Shown: positions 11,999 through 23,715, counted from the first letter of the stretch. The stretch: 64,000 nt of DNA from Tulasnella sp. 424 (GCA_019633425.1 WSUB01000165.1:25230-89229); one strand, 5' to 3'. The notes: a model not told the origin generated them from the sequence alone. Program-made: numbers and translations.

Positions 11999-13077
11999 CC
12001 TCCCCGGTCATGATATCCTTTACTCTCCTTGAGTCGCTTCAATGCGAATACAGGTGTGGGCCGTGTCAAGTAATCAGTCCCGTCTTTGAGCGAATCACTA
12101 GTTGGAGCCAACCCAGGCTTCCAGGTTCGTATAGATCCCCGAGTTTGTTTCAGCGGATAAGCAGGAGCGACGCTGGGTTTGCGGAACAAAAGAGATCGTG
12201 TATATTTATCCTTGCTCCGTCACTGATCTAATGAGTGAGGTGCGTTGGTAGTATTGCCGGTGTGTTGTCTGTTCAGACCTAGACCGTCCTGTTCATCCGG
12301 TTGCTGGGATCGGCTCATCCATACGCCACATTTTTGACGCCATGTGCCTCGTGCTACTCCCCGCCCTTTACCGCCTATGATTCTATGACCGAGTGAAGTC
12401 GGGACACTCTGAGATGACTGAGAAGCCTGTGAACACCGTGAATTTGTGATCTCCAGTGTGGAGTTGACGATTCTTCACTTCCGCGAATCTCCCGTGAGGT
12501 AGATTTCTCGTTCAACCCCACGAAAGAGCGGTTAAAACAGATAGAACCGTTACGTTTAGGTGCTCATGTTGAGTAAATTGATTCGGGGGTTGCTCAGAGG
12601 CGAAGAGGAGTAAGTCCTGGGTCCTGACGAAGCCAAACTGCAGAGTCCCGGAACGAGTAACAGTAATGCAGCATGCTGGAATGCTTTCGGAGCAACGTTG
12701 CAGTCTATTGAAGAGGAACGCCACAGGAGCACCACCTTGAAGTGGTAGTGGGACATCTTGAACTACCGTATGCATCGAATCGAAACCCCCAGGCGTTTCA
12801 CGGGTTTTGAAGCAAACGAAACCGCCGGTCTCCCGAAGACAAAAGCCTTGTCTGACGACGCCGCATGCAATATTGTATCGCTTCACATAGAACCGTCGGC
12901 TGCGGGATTGAAATTCTAGGCGTCTGGCTGGAATCCGATTCGTATCAAAGTTGGCTTGAGCAGCACCAATTTGGGAGAACGGTGGAGTAGCAGGCTTGAC
13001 CGGTGGCGGACACGACTCGGCTCATTTCTGGTTCCTGGCTTGGGCACGCGAGCCGGGATTTTTCCGGGTGAAACTCT
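11999..13077. other. Unassigned stretch between duplicated blocks
   Basis: No paralog elsewhere in the window was noticed. A 124-codon minus-strand frame at 12512-12886 has no recognisable motif and no copy, and is reported here only as an open frame. Nothing else is supported. Confidence 0.5.
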
Positions 13078-13235
13078 GGTGAACATCTCACGTTCCTCCA
13101 TCCTTCGTCCTCCACAGACCTCACCGCCAGTCCTTCTTCCTGATGCACAGTATTCACTCTATATTTAACAGTCTGTCGGCACGCATGAGCTGGCGCTGAT
13201 GCCTATGGATCACGTTCCATGAATGCTCGCGTGGA

Positions 13236-13860
13236 ATGTGTGGTTCAACCGCCCGATCGCCTTCACAGCAAGCTATCCACCTCGTCCTCGTCCAGCAGAG
13301 CAGCGAATATGGCTCGAGATACATGAGCCCAGTATATGCGCGAGGTGGCCCGGGAGCTGGAGGCTCGTACAGCCACCGATCAACGTCCTCGCGCCTCGCG
13401 GTTGCCTTTCGGTTCCACCGGTTTCAATACCAACTGCCAGCATATCCATCAACCAGAGCCCTCATTCGTACGACGACGATACCCGCCAACTCAAGGCGCC
13501 TCATACTTCGACTGGATCCCTTGGTTTTCGCTCGGATAGCAATACGCTAGCATACTTACCGCCCTCATCGCTATGTCGCTCATTCGCGATTCGTATGCCC
13601 CGATCAACAAACCAAGCGCTGACGGCACAAGCATTTCGGCATTGGAGCAGTGTCATATAGGGCATGCTGATTTATCGTTTGCGCATAGAGATACGCAATG
13701 TCGAGCACAGCGACGCCGATGGGCCGACCATAGATCACCCTTCCCCAGATCGTGTAGCCCAAGTCGTACAACCGCAGAGCAAGAGATCCTTCGGAGGGGA
13801 GAGTAGTCAAGAGTACGCATTAAGCTATGTCATTATCTCTAGCTACATATAGGATGAATT
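13236..13860 (+). pseudogene. Decayed plus-strand coding-like segment (copy 2)
   Basis: Counterpart of 6716-7560. The best conserved frame runs through GSRYMSPVYARG and SHRSTSSRLAVAFRFHRFQ to about 13550, then stops. A different frame resembles copy 1 further on (SYFDWIPWF). The frame differences point to decay. Family not recognised. Confidence 0.3.
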
Positions 13861-14049
13861 TGATGGATAGACACCGATACATGATCCGAAAAGAGCAGAG
13901 AGTTGCGCTGGATTACCTTGCAGATGATGCACCCCGCACAAATAGCCGAGCAATGAATCCATTCTGCGTCACCTCAAGCCTATTCTAGGCGGGAAAAGTC
14001 GTATATATCAGCTCCATTGTGAGTTACCCTCGAAGCTCAGGAGCGGCAG

Positions 14050-15040
14050 CTAGGAATAGTGCACTCACGAACACTTGAGAAGCGGGCAACTCGACGAAAG
14101 GCCCACTGCGCCTTGGCGGGCAGAGGAGACTCCGGTTACCTGGGGCACACTTGATTCGCTTTTGTAGCGCGCCGCAATGGCAGGAGGGCTAGTAAAAGAA
14201 TGCAGGCACCAGCTTGGCGTGTTGCTCGAACGATAGAAATCGTGGAGAAGACTCTGTTTTATCCCCGTCAGGGTGTCCTGAGGCTTTGTGTTCGACGAAA
14301 TGATGTCGGAGGACGAGAGAGGAGACGTCTTAGCACAAGAGCAGGGCCTTAGAGAGTCCATACGAGGTGCAAGTGAGATTGGCCGGCCTGAAACGAGGAA
14401 GACGTCCGCATATTGGGGCTTCATGACCGTCGGCTACTTGGTGGGCGAGGGAACGCGCTGACCGTTGCGAATCGGTAGGTGGACCAACGACGCCGAGGGC
14501 TGCAAGCCCAACGGGGAGAAGAGCATTTAGAGCGATGTTATTTGCCTCATCTGTCTGGTCGAGCGACGGCTCCCAGCTCTGGTCATTGAAGTCGACGATC
14601 GAAGTGTCAAGAAGCTCCAGGTGTGACGAGGGATGCCTTCGGTCCAGTTCGCGGCAGGCGTCAGTCTACGGCGAACCAGTATAGTACTTTAGACAGCTAA
14701 TCGAAGCTGTAGGGAGACTTCTGGTGGTTGAAATCCTTGTAGAGATCATCGGAAAAAAGTCTGTCCCAAGGGTGAGAGAGGTCAGTCGAAATGCAGATTC
14801 GCGCGTCCCTCTCCAACGAGCGGGGCTATCCATCTCTCGTCATGGCTATCCTCAGTTCGGGAAGATCGAGTAGAGATATTGTGGCCGAAAGCGACGAAGA
14901 ACTGGAGAAGGAGAGCTGCCGAAGACTGCTGGAATGCTGGCGGACAGAGAGATGGGGAGAGGCACCAATGAAACTCCGACGTCGCTCGCCATTTCAAGAT
15001 CACCCAGAGCAGATACATGAGCCGTGTTCGGTGTAATTCG
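14050..15040 (-). pseudogene. Decayed minus-strand segment (copy 2)
   Basis: Counterpart of 7725-8750. This copy has the longest open stretch: LELLDTSIVDFNDQSWEPS at about 14560-14620, then a Leu/Pro-rich part. No full gene could be assembled across the segment and no family is recognised. Confidence 0.3.
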
Positions 15041-15198
15041 TCGCAGTACTACATATAAAGGAATAAACTATAAAAGGTGCGATAGTAAAAGCTTTTATGA
15101 AAGTAGCATCTTACTATGGCTAGAGCGAATGTAAATAGAGAGGAAGCGTGGTTCATATACAAATGTCGGGGAGCAGCACATTCGTAATTAATCTCAGG

Positions 15199-15877
15199 TT
15201 ATCCATGATACCCAGGCCTGAACTCGGGAGGGATTGCCGGGTCGTAGAAAGGCGGCTGGAGTGGCCAAGGAAGGGGAGCTCCGAACGGTGCTTGAAGCAT
15301 GTGAGGCAGTACGAAGAATAGGCCTGGAGGGGGAGAGAGATCACCCGTCGACGCGGACGACACGGGGCTTGTCGACCTCGAGTTTGGCGGGAGGATCAAC
15401 ACTTCAAGGTCAAGGGAGTCGCGATGCCGGCGTCGCATGTGTTGCTTGGCCGCGTCTTTGCGAGGACTCCTACAGATACATGCAAGCGCTAAGCCGGAGT
15501 GTTAATGGAACGAGGTCGAAGACGTGTACGAACGTATAAGAACAACCATGAACAGGGCAGCCAAACGATCTGTAATGACTGGTTTTGCATCGTGATGCTC
15601 CTGCTGGGTCTAGAAATTCTCGGCCACATTCACAGGAATGCCTTTTACTTTTCTTATGCCTTGCACGAAGAAAAGGAAAAGACACAGATTCGTGAATATA
15701 CACGCCTTAAAAACACGGGAGCGGAGAAACTTACTGCGAATTCTCGTGTCGGCGAAGACTAGAGACATTCTGCAAAAGGATAACCCATAAATCAGCAAAA
15801 GGAAGGAGGCGGGTAAATTACGGGTTGCGCTCAAAACGTACCGCAAGCGTCCCGCCACACTCGTTGCAGAGCAGCAT
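15199..15877 (-). CDS. Small C2H2 zinc-finger protein, copy B (155 aa)
   Basis: Exons 15842-15877, 15735-15769, 15534-15659 and 15199-15469 give 155 aa with the same phases as copy A. Finger 1 is CNEC ... HENSQH. The middle finger is CEC ... CKTSH (C-X-C-X12-C-X3-H). Finger 3 is CPVHGC ... HMRRRH. The Ser/Pro-rich tail is retained (SPVSSASTGDLSPPPG). Compared with copy A there are replacements but no frame-breaking indels, which argues for coding constraint since duplication. It lies upstream of, and divergent from, the pseudogenised methyltransferase at 17970. Confidence 0.72.
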
Positions 15878-15990
15878 CAAAAGAAAGGGGAGGGTGAAAA
15901 GAAGGAAGGAGAGAAGTTGGTGAAGCTACAAGCCTGCAGGGATGAACCTATGTAATGATTGGAGGCGTAATTTAGCTTGAGGGAGCGCTC

Positions 15991-15997
15991 TTATATA
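15991..15997 (-). promoter_or_regulatory. TATA box of C2H2 copy B
   Basis: TATATAA on the minus strand about 115 bp before the start codon, at the place equivalent to 9697-9705. Confidence 0.5.
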
Positions 15998-16283
15998 GGT
16001 GCTCAAGCTAATCTTTGCGTCGCGGCTCCTTGCGTGGGGGTCGCCCTTTTTTTTGGTAATTGAAATTTAACAGGGAAATTGCTTTTTATAGGTCGTTTGT
16101 CCCAGATCTTTGCCAAGGATCCTTCCGTCAAGGCAAAAAAAAAAAACGGGAATTTTACGTACTCGGCAGTCAAAGAAAACGGCGATCGGATGCAACCCAT
16201 ATGGGTACATCCGGGCCTTGTCATGACACATCCCTCTCTAAAGCCCAGATCGGGCAAAGGACTCCTTGATTTGTGTTGTTAAA

Positions 16284-17138
16284 AGAATGGAATTAAGGTC
16301 ACCGAGACAATAAATAAAAGATACTCCGGTTGTGGGCATGCACAAAAGACCAAGGCAGAATATGCACACAGAGCGTAGATAAAATAGGGAGTGCAAATAA
16401 AATTTACCCAATCCATTTGGTCACAGAGTGCTAAGCAATGATCAATTGTCCAAAGTCTCTGATCGTGGGCGAGCAACATGACTGTGGGCGACGATCTCGC
16501 GAAGAACACACCACCTGGGTGCCTGACTTTCCCAGACCTTCATGGACAACAACAACAACAGCCAATCACCGCCTCCTCTGTTCGGATATGTTTTTGATGC
16601 CCTTCTATCTAGTCTTACTGCAGATGGCAAATGAAGTGAAGGAGATTCAAAGGAGATTCGAACACGTTGAAGTTTTGGGAGATCCGATTGGCCAGTTGAA
16701 GGTGGAATAAACACCATTAAAGGGACTTTGTGGCAATACCACAAACTTCGAAGTGTTTGAATCTCCTTCGAATCTCCTTCACTTCATTTGCCATCTGCAG
16801 TAAGACTAGATAGAAGGGCATCAAAAACTTATCCGAACAGAGAAGGCGGTGATTGGCTGTTGTTGTTGATGTCCATGGAGGTCTGGGAAAGTCAGGCACC
16901 AGGTGGTGCATTCTTCACAAGATTGTCGCCCACAGTCATGTTGCTCACCCACAATCAGAGACTTTGGACAATTGATCATTGCTTAGCACTCTGTGACCGA
17001 ATGGATTTGGTAAAATGTTATTTGCACTCCCTAATTTATCTACACCCTGCATGTATAGTCTGCTTTGGTCTTTGTGCATGCTGGTGACCAGGGTACCTTT
17101 ATTTATTGTCTCAGGGACCTCAATTCGATTCAAGCTCA
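16284..17138. repeat. Long palindrome: ~400 bp inverted duplication
   Basis: The arms at about 16284-16680 and 16738-17138 are near-complementary. Landmarks in the left arm and, reversed, in the right include GAGACAATAAATAAA, CACAGAGTGCTAAGCAATGATC, CAATTGTCCAAAGTCTCTGAT and CAGATGGCAAATGAAGTG. The spacer is about 55 bp and lies inside a MITE copy (16611-16805). Single-copy counterparts are at 10080-10260 and 21720-22040. Confidence 0.85.
16611..16805. mobile_element. MITE-like element at palindrome centre
   Basis: Same inverted ends as 10247-10452 (GCAGATGGCAAATGAAGTG inward from both sides). The two halves of the element form the innermost part of the palindrome arms. Confidence 0.65.
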
Positions 17139-17200
17139 TTCAGACAGTAGTTCTGATCCACCAATCACCATTTTCTCAATTCAGATAAGTTTTTGATGTG

Positions 17201-17406
17201 TGTTGCTGTGGATGGCAAATAAAGTGAAGGAGATTTGAAGGAGATTCGAACACTTTGAAGTCTTGGAAGATCCGATTGGCCAGTAGAGTATGAAATCTTG
17301 TTCCCAGGGACCAAAGACACAATCAAAGAGACTTTGTGGCAACACTATAATTTTCGAAGTGTTCAAAGCACCTTCGAATCTCCTTCACTTCATTTGGCAA
17401 CACTAG
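17201..17406. mobile_element. MITE-like element, copy 3 (~206 bp)
   Basis: Same length and ends as 10247-10452 (GGCAAATAAAGTGAAGGAG at left, CTCCTTCACTTCATTTGGC at right). It is in the position corresponding to copy 1 in the methyltransferase upstream region. Confidence 0.7.
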
Positions 17407-17491
17407 TCAGCTGCTTTGAATGGTGGACATCTCCTCTGCAAGGCCTTCACACTCTCCAAGTCTAGAATCATTGGTTGCCAAACACTGCAAC

Positions 17492-17855
17492 ATGTCAAAG
17501 CAGGCCTCGGTCTCCAGCCAACTTAGGGGGTAAGAATGAGCTTGACCCCAGAAGCAAGTCAGCCCATGTGTGACGCAAACCTGCTGCTGAGCTTGAGCTC
17601 ACACACACCTCATGAGCCATCCCTTTTGGGATTGGTTCTGTCTTGGAGATACTAAACAGCAAAGTCCTGTTTGACTCAGGGTGGATTGGCAAATATCTTT
17701 TATCCTAAATCTGTTAGGCTCAAGCCAGGCTCCATACCATCTCAGGCTGAGCTTTGTGGACAAAGCTTGAGTCGGAGCTCCCAGCTAGGTTGGGCTCAAG
17801 CTTGCCCAAGACCAGCCCAGCTGACTTTGCCCAACACTAACTCCAACTACTACTT
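17492..17855. mobile_element. Second inserted element, copy 2
   Basis: Counterpart of 10545-10855, recognised by the shared GGGCTCAAGCTTGCC and AGGCCTC words. The empty paralogous sites are at about 22110, 24490 and 26800. No open frame. Confidence 0.5.
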
Positions 17856-17969
17856 ATGAACTAGCCCAGCAGCTGCCATCTTGTGTGCCATAACAACACA
17901 ATGGTAAGCAGATAGTAAGCGGACTTCCAAACAAGGCAAACTGTGTGTTGTCAGCCCTTCAGCTGACCC

Positions 17970-19360
17970 ATGTCGGATACCTCAACTCCAGGACCAGTCC
18001 AAGTGTATACCAGCATTGACCCTTGATCCAATGTTCAAGTATTAGAGAACCGAACCTTCCTGAAGCAATGGCAAGAGGCACCTCTGTGCAGCTCACTCAC
18101 TGGTGCAAAAGTACATAACCAGCTAGATTATCAACATGAAATAATTGAGCATCTCTTGGGCGACTCCACCTCTCCCGACCCGGACATCGTCAGCAAGGCA
18201 TTATCTTCGGATGGGAATTCGATGCCAAACATAGTCGACATTGGAATGGGATCGGGAGTTTTAATAAGCTGATGTTGAACCGAAAGAAGTTCACTGTTAA
18301 CCTCACTCGCATTACAGCTACTTGGTAGGCCTATATATATATGGTAAAACGGTTCCCGCATGCTAATGTCTTGGGGAGCGATATAGTCCTGCCAAACCAC
18401 CCTAATCACGCAATACCTAGCAGCTGTCGCTTCGAATTTTTTAACGTCAACAAAGACATGAACAAGCTCCAACCGGTCTTTAACGTCGCCCATTGGCGTT
18501 TAGTTGAGTCAGCGAGGTTGGACCGCGACTACTTCTTTTATGATATAGCACGAATTCTCCGTCCAGGCGTCCCGGTTGCAATTGCAGCGAACCCTGTAAG
18601 CGATTTTGGTCGCTGCCCAAGTTTGCTTGATTGATAGTTGCGGCTTTTTTCAGCGCCTACTTGATATGACAGGTGTAGTAATCCCGCTGAAATCCCAAGG
18701 TGGCCGAAACGCAAAATATATTGCCATTTTCATTTGATGGAGAGAGTTTATGACTGCCAATTCGCCGAAGGCCCACCCGGATGATTCATTCCCTGTGGAA
18801 TCAGTACGCGAAAGTTCGACGAGCATCAGCCATGTGCTTACAGTTACTTTACATAGGACGTTAGGACCCAATCCGAACTTTGAACACGTCAAAGTACTAG
18901 AGTTTCTTATGCTAACGCGGCCTTGGCAGACAGGTATGCAAGGTTCGCCCTTGACGGGACTCGGGTTTTAACGCAGAACCCATATCTTAGACTTTACGGA
19001 TGAGCGCTGGAAGGTCGCAGAGCTCATGAAAGAGAACTCGCTTCACGTTGTACCTAGTCTCGCGGCCGGCCTATGGTTGCAAGGCAAATGGCCGCTGGAC
19101 GAAATCAATGTCCTCGAGGAGGTTCGTAAAACGTTCAGTTCACAAAGAAAAAGCACATACTAGGGCCTGATACATGTGATACCTCTCAGGGGCTCTTTGA
19201 AGGAGTATCGTGAACTACGGCCTGCAGACATGCATGCACGAAGCGGGTCCTCGCGACCGCAATCCGGACGGACTCGGCTTAGCTAACACGAACCAAACCA
19301 TGGGAAGTCCCTGAGGGTTTCGGGCCCGAGGATCCGATCATTCTGCCCTTGGTACCTCGA
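17970..19360 (+). pseudogene. Type A methyltransferase pseudogene
   Basis: The ATG at 17970 opens MSDTSTPGPVQV as in the intact copies. A TGA follows after codon 18 (after ASP-PRO), and exon 1 lacks a clean donor. Exon 2 is recognisable (FPHANVLGSDIVLPNHP, then VFNVAHWRLVE and RILRPG), but the RPGG site reads RPGV. Exons 3-6 follow with further disruptions. Non-functional paralog of 22269. Confidence 0.75.
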
Positions 19361-19389
19361 GATTCCTAGTATTGACAAGATAGCCCTGG

Positions 19390-19617
19390 TCAGTGCCGAG
19401 TGCCCTTCGCGTTTTTTAGTGTGTGGGGGCCTGTGCAGCGTTCGAACGCTAGCCGTTTTCGGCGTTCGGCGATCAACCAAGCTCCTTTTCCTAGTAAACA
19501 CTGTGTCGCAATGGCCGACCTCACGACAGCGAATCCACCAACTCTCGAGAATGCCCGTTCAATCACCTTCGTGTCGGATATCTTTAAGACCCGCGAAAGA
19601 GACTTTCCCAAGCACGC
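19390..19617 (+). pseudogene. Type B methyltransferase, 5' fragment (copy 2)
   Basis: ATG at 19511 (MADLTTANPPTLENARSI), then SDIFKTRERDFPKH as in the gene at 28543. It is cut at about 19617, where block Z-C begins. Remnant created or exposed by the duplication junction. Confidence 0.65.
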
Positions 19618-20525
19618 GCCTCAGAGGACGCACGAGGGAGCAGACCTTAGACCAGAGAGACATCCGCATTCTGGGGCGTCATGGCCATTGGCAACTCGGT
19701 AGAGAGAGAGGAGCGAGCTGACTGTTGCAAATTGCGGGGAGCACCGACGACACCGAAAGCTGCAAGGCCGATGGGGAGGAGCGTGTCGAAGCGATGTTAT
19801 CGTGTCGCCTGTCTGTTCGAGCGATGGTTCCTAGTTCCGGTCATTGATGTCGAGGATCAAAGCGTTGAGAAGCTCCAGCCGAGACGAGCGATGGGCTTTT
19901 AGTCTAGTTCGCGGGCAGAGGTCAGTCTATGGCGAACGTGCATGGGGCTTTAGACCACTAATCGGGGCTATATGGAGACTGCTGATGGTTGAAAAGCTTA
20001 CAGAAGCCATTGGAAGAAAGAGAAAGTGCATTCCTAGGGCGAGGGAGAGGTCAATCGAAACGTAGATTCGCGCGTCCCCGTCCAACGAGACGGGCTTCCA
20101 TAAGAACAAACCCATCCCATCTTTGTCATGGCTATCCTCGCTTCGGAAAGGTCAAGCGAATATCTTGTGGTCGAAAGGAAAGAGAACTGGAGAGGCAGAG
20201 CTGCCGAAGACTGCTGGGATGCTGGTGGTCGGGGAGATGAGGAGATGAGGAGGCACCATTGAAACTCCGACGACGGCTCCCGACATTTCAAGATCACCCC
20301 GAGCAGATACATGAAAGGGTTCGTTGTCATTCGTCACGGTATTAAAGAGGAATAAGCTATAAAATGTAGCACGTATAACAGGCGATAGCAAAAGCTCTAT
20401 GACAGTAGCATCTTGCTATGGCCGGTACTAACACTGATGAGAAAGGAGAATAAATGTAAATATAGACGAACGGGGTGAACGATATGCAAATGTCCGCGAG
20501 CAGCACCGTCGTAACCAATCTCAGG

Positions 20526-21208
20526 TTATCCGTGATACCCAGGCCTAAACTCGGGAGGGATTACCGGGTAGTAGAAATCCGGCTGGAGTGGCCAAGGAAG
20601 GGGAGCTCCGAATGGTGCTTGAGGCATGGGAGGCGGTATGAAGACTAGACCTGGAGGAGGAGACAGATCACTCGTCGACGCCGACGACACAGGGCTTGTC
20701 GACCTCGAGTCTGGCGGAAGGGTCAAGATTTCGAGCATTAGGTGAAGGCAATCGCTATGCCGGCGTTTCATGTGCTGCTTGACCGAGTCTTTGCGAGGTG
20801 TCCTACAGATACATACAAATGCTTATAAGACGGAGTGTTAATGAAACGAGGTTCGAAGTCGTGTACGAACGTATAATCGCAACCATTAACCGGGCAGCCA
20901 AACTTTCTGGAATGACTGGCTTTGCATCGTGATGCCCCTGCCGGATCTAAAAACTCTCGGCCGCATTCACAGGGATGCCTTTTACTTTTCTTGTGCCTTA
21001 AGGAGGGAAAAAAGACACCGGTTCGTGAAAATCTACACCATAAAAACGGGAAAGTATCGAAACTTACTGCGAATTCACGTGTCGACGAAGACTAGTGACA
21101 GTCTGCAAAGGTGTAGCCCATAATCAGCAATAGAAAGGAAGCGGGTAGCTCCGGGTCGCGCTCAAAGCGTACCGCAAGTGTCGCGCCACAGTTGTCGCAG
21201 ACCGGCAT
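20526..21208 (-). CDS. Small C2H2 zinc-finger protein, copy C (157 aa)
   Basis: Exons 21173-21208, 21068-21102, 20871-20996 and 20526-20802 give 157 aa. The last exon is six bases longer than in copies A and B, keeping phase. Fingers are CDNC ... HVNSQH, CEC ... CKASH and CPVNGC ... HMKRRH, followed by the Ser/Pro-rich tail (SPVSSASTSDLSPPPG). It lies divergent from the intact methyltransferase at 22269, with about 1 kb between their starts. Probable nuclear regulator; whether it controls the neighbouring methyltransferases is inference from the repeated linkage only. Confidence 0.73.
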
Positions 21209-21342
21209 AATAATAAAAAAGAAGGAAAAGAAGAAAAGAAGGAAAGAAAGAAGTTGCCCCAGCTACTAGCCTGCAGGGATGAACCTATGCGATGGATTGG
21301 AGGCGTAATTTAGCTTGAGAGGGCGACTAGTTGGGGGGAGTG

Positions 21343-21352
21343 GTTTTATATG
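21343..21352 (-). promoter_or_regulatory. TATA box of C2H2 copy C
   Basis: CATATAAAAC on the minus strand about 135-140 bp before the start codon, at the same relative place as 9697-9705. Confidence 0.5.
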
Positions 21353-22268
21353 GGTGCACAAACTAATCTTCGCGTCACGGGTCCTTGCGTGGGGTCGCCG
21401 TTGTTTCTTTTTTTTTTTTTTCAAATGGAAATTCAACAGGGAAATTGCTGTTTATAGATAGTTTGTCCAAACTTCTTTGTTAAGGATCCTGCTGGAGACA
21501 AAAGAGAGCGGAAATTTTACGTTTTTGGCGGTCGAAAGAACGGTGATCGGATGCAACCTTCATTAGTATATCAGGGGCTTGTTGTGTCGGATCCCGCCCT
21601 TTAACGCCCGACGATCGGTCACATGGATTCCTAGAATTGCGTGGTTTGAAAGTACCCGCCCAACTCTATTGCAATTGGACACGGTTATTAAGAATCAGAA
21701 CTACCACCCGAATGAGCTTGAATTGAATCGAGGTCCCCGAGACTATATATAAAAGGTACCCTGGTCGCGGGCGTACATAAAAGACCGAGGCAGAATATAC
21801 ACGCAGGGCGCAGATAAAATAGGGAGCGCAAGTAACATTTCCCGAATCCATTTTGATCATGGAGTGCTAATCAGTGATCAATTGTCCAAAGTCTCTGATT
21901 GTGGGCGAGCAACCTGACCGCGGGCGGCGATCTCGCAAAGAGCGCGCCACCCGGTGCCTGACTTTCCCTTCCCTCGGTGGACAACGAACAACAGCCACCC
22001 GTTCTCCGCTCGGATAAGTTTTTGACGCCCTTCTATCTAGAACGGGCAGCCGCTTTTGAATGGCGGGCATCTCTTCCGCGACGTCTTCGCCGTCTCCAAG
22101 TCTCGAATCGTTAGTTACCGAGCGACTCAGACTGCCGCTTGTGAACCGGCCCGCAGCTGCCGCCACGCGGCATGACATAACAACACCGTGTCACACAATG
22201 TCTGTAAGCAGATAAGCGGACTTCCAAACGAAGCAAGTTATTATTTCGGTCAATCTTTCAACTGACTC

Positions 22269-23715
22269 ATGTCGGACACTTCAACTCCAGGACCAGCCCG
22301 GGCGCATACCGGCATCGACCCTCGATCCGATGTTCAAGTATTTGAGAATCGAACTTTCCCGAAGCAATGGCAAGAGGCGCCTATGTACAGCTTACCCACG
22401 GATGCAAAAGAACATAACCGACTCGATTACCAACATGAAATGATCAAGCATCTCCTGGGCGACTCCATCTATCCCAACCCGGACGTCGTCAAAAACGCAT
22501 TATCCTTGGATGCAGATTCAACGCCGAACATAGTCGACATTGGAACGGGATCCGGAGTTTGGTATGCTGATGTTGAATCGAATTAAAGGTTCCCTATTAA
22601 GCTCACTCGTATTGAAATCATTGCATAGGGCTATAGAGATGGCAGAGCAGTTCCCGCACGCTAATGTCTTGGGGTGCGATATAGTCCTGCCAAACCACCC
22701 TAGTGACGCAGTGCCCAGCAACTGTCGCTTCGAATTTCTTGACGTCAACAAAGACATGAACAAGCTCCAACCGATCTTCAACGTCGTCCATTGGCGTTTA
22801 GTTGAGCCAGCGACGTCGGACAGTGACCATTTCTTTTATGATGTTGCACGAATTCTTCGGCCAGGCGGAGTCCTGATTGCGATTGCAGCAAATCCTGTGA
22901 GTTATTTTGACGGTTTGCCAAATTCGCTTGATTGAACATCACCGCTTTTTCAGCGCCTAGTTGATGAGACAGGCGCAGTAATCCCACTGAAACCTCAAGG
23001 TGACCCAGAGTGCGTCGAAAATCCCTCAAAACGCAGACAAGTCTTGATCGTCTCCCCAATTACAGATATTGCCATTTTCAACATTTCAACAAGAGAATCT
23101 ATGACTACCTATTTGCCGAAGGCGCACCCCGGATGGTTCATTCCCTCTGGAATCAGTACGGCAAGGTTACGACGACACGCAGCCCCTTGCTCACGGTTAC
23201 TTTACATAGGATACTAGGATCGAATCCGAACTTCAAAGAGCTCAAAGTGCAAGAGTTTCTCATACCAACAGGGCCTTGGGAGACAGGTATGATAGTTCCC
23301 GCTTAACGGAAGCAGCTATTCCACCTCATAGTCCATATCTAGAATTGACGGACGAGCGCCGAAAGCTCGCAGAAATGATGAACGAGAATAGCCTTCGCGC
23401 TATACGTAGTCGCGCGGTTGGCCTTCGGTCGCAAGGCAAATGGCCGCTGGACGAAATCAATGCCCTCGAAGAGGTTCGTGAAAAAAAGTCCAGTTTCCCT
23501 ACAGAACCGCATGCCACGGACTGATACTGCCAATATTCCTCAAGGGCTCTTTGAAAGAGTATCGTGAACTACCGCCCTGCATGCACGCGTATTCGAAGTG
23601 GGTCTTCGCTACCGCAGTCCGGACAGACGCGCCTTGGTCAGCACGAACCAAACCATGGGAGATCCCTGAGGGGTTTGGTCCCGAGGATCACATCATTCCG
23701 CCATTGGCACCTTGA
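22269..23715 (+). CDS. LaeA-like class I SAM-dependent methyltransferase, type A, intact (380 aa)
   Basis: Six exons in phase: 22269-22561, 22629-22896, 22954-23040, 23094-23286, 23343-23473 and 23545-23715. Motif I VDIGTGSGVWA spans the first splice. It is followed by NVLGCDIVLP (acidic ribose-binding strand), FNVVHWRLVE and ILRPGGVLIAIAANP (post-motif). The C-terminal part has MMNENSL and MHAYSKWVFATAVR. Known family: fungal LaeA/TAM-type methyltransferases linked to secondary metabolism; substrate not predictable. The start MSDTSTPG is shared by the copies at 24609 and 26929. The 53-bp third intron ending in AAG was chosen because it alone restores phase, and it is shared by three copies. 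Confidence 0.82.

Larger units (their letters stand above)
13078..17870. repeat. Segmental duplication block Z-B
   Basis: Paralogous to 6565-10860. It contains the decayed plus-strand segment (13236-13860), decayed minus-strand segment (14050-15040), C2H2 gene (15199-15877) and methyltransferase upstream region. That last part has been inverted and duplicated into a palindrome (16284-17138) and carries two MITE copies plus the second element (17492-17855). Confidence 0.8.
19617..22250. repeat. Segmental duplication block Z-C (left-truncated)
   Basis: Paralogous to the right part of Z-A from about 7986 and Z-B from about 14319. It holds the C2H2 gene copy C and the methyltransferase upstream region without MITE or second element, so it shows the unoccupied arrangement. 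The truncated minus-strand DFND segment (19617-20390) is included here and has a stop and a frameshift. Confidence 0.8.

Noticed and set aside
12512..12886. Possible 124-aa gene on the minus strand
   Set aside because: No motif, no paralog and no supported splicing or promoter. Left as an open frame within the unassigned stretch.
21120..21208. Idea that zinc-finger copy C lost its first donor (GGAGCT for GTAATT)
   Set aside because: The true donor is the earlier GTACGY, which is kept. The later GTAATT is inside the intron.
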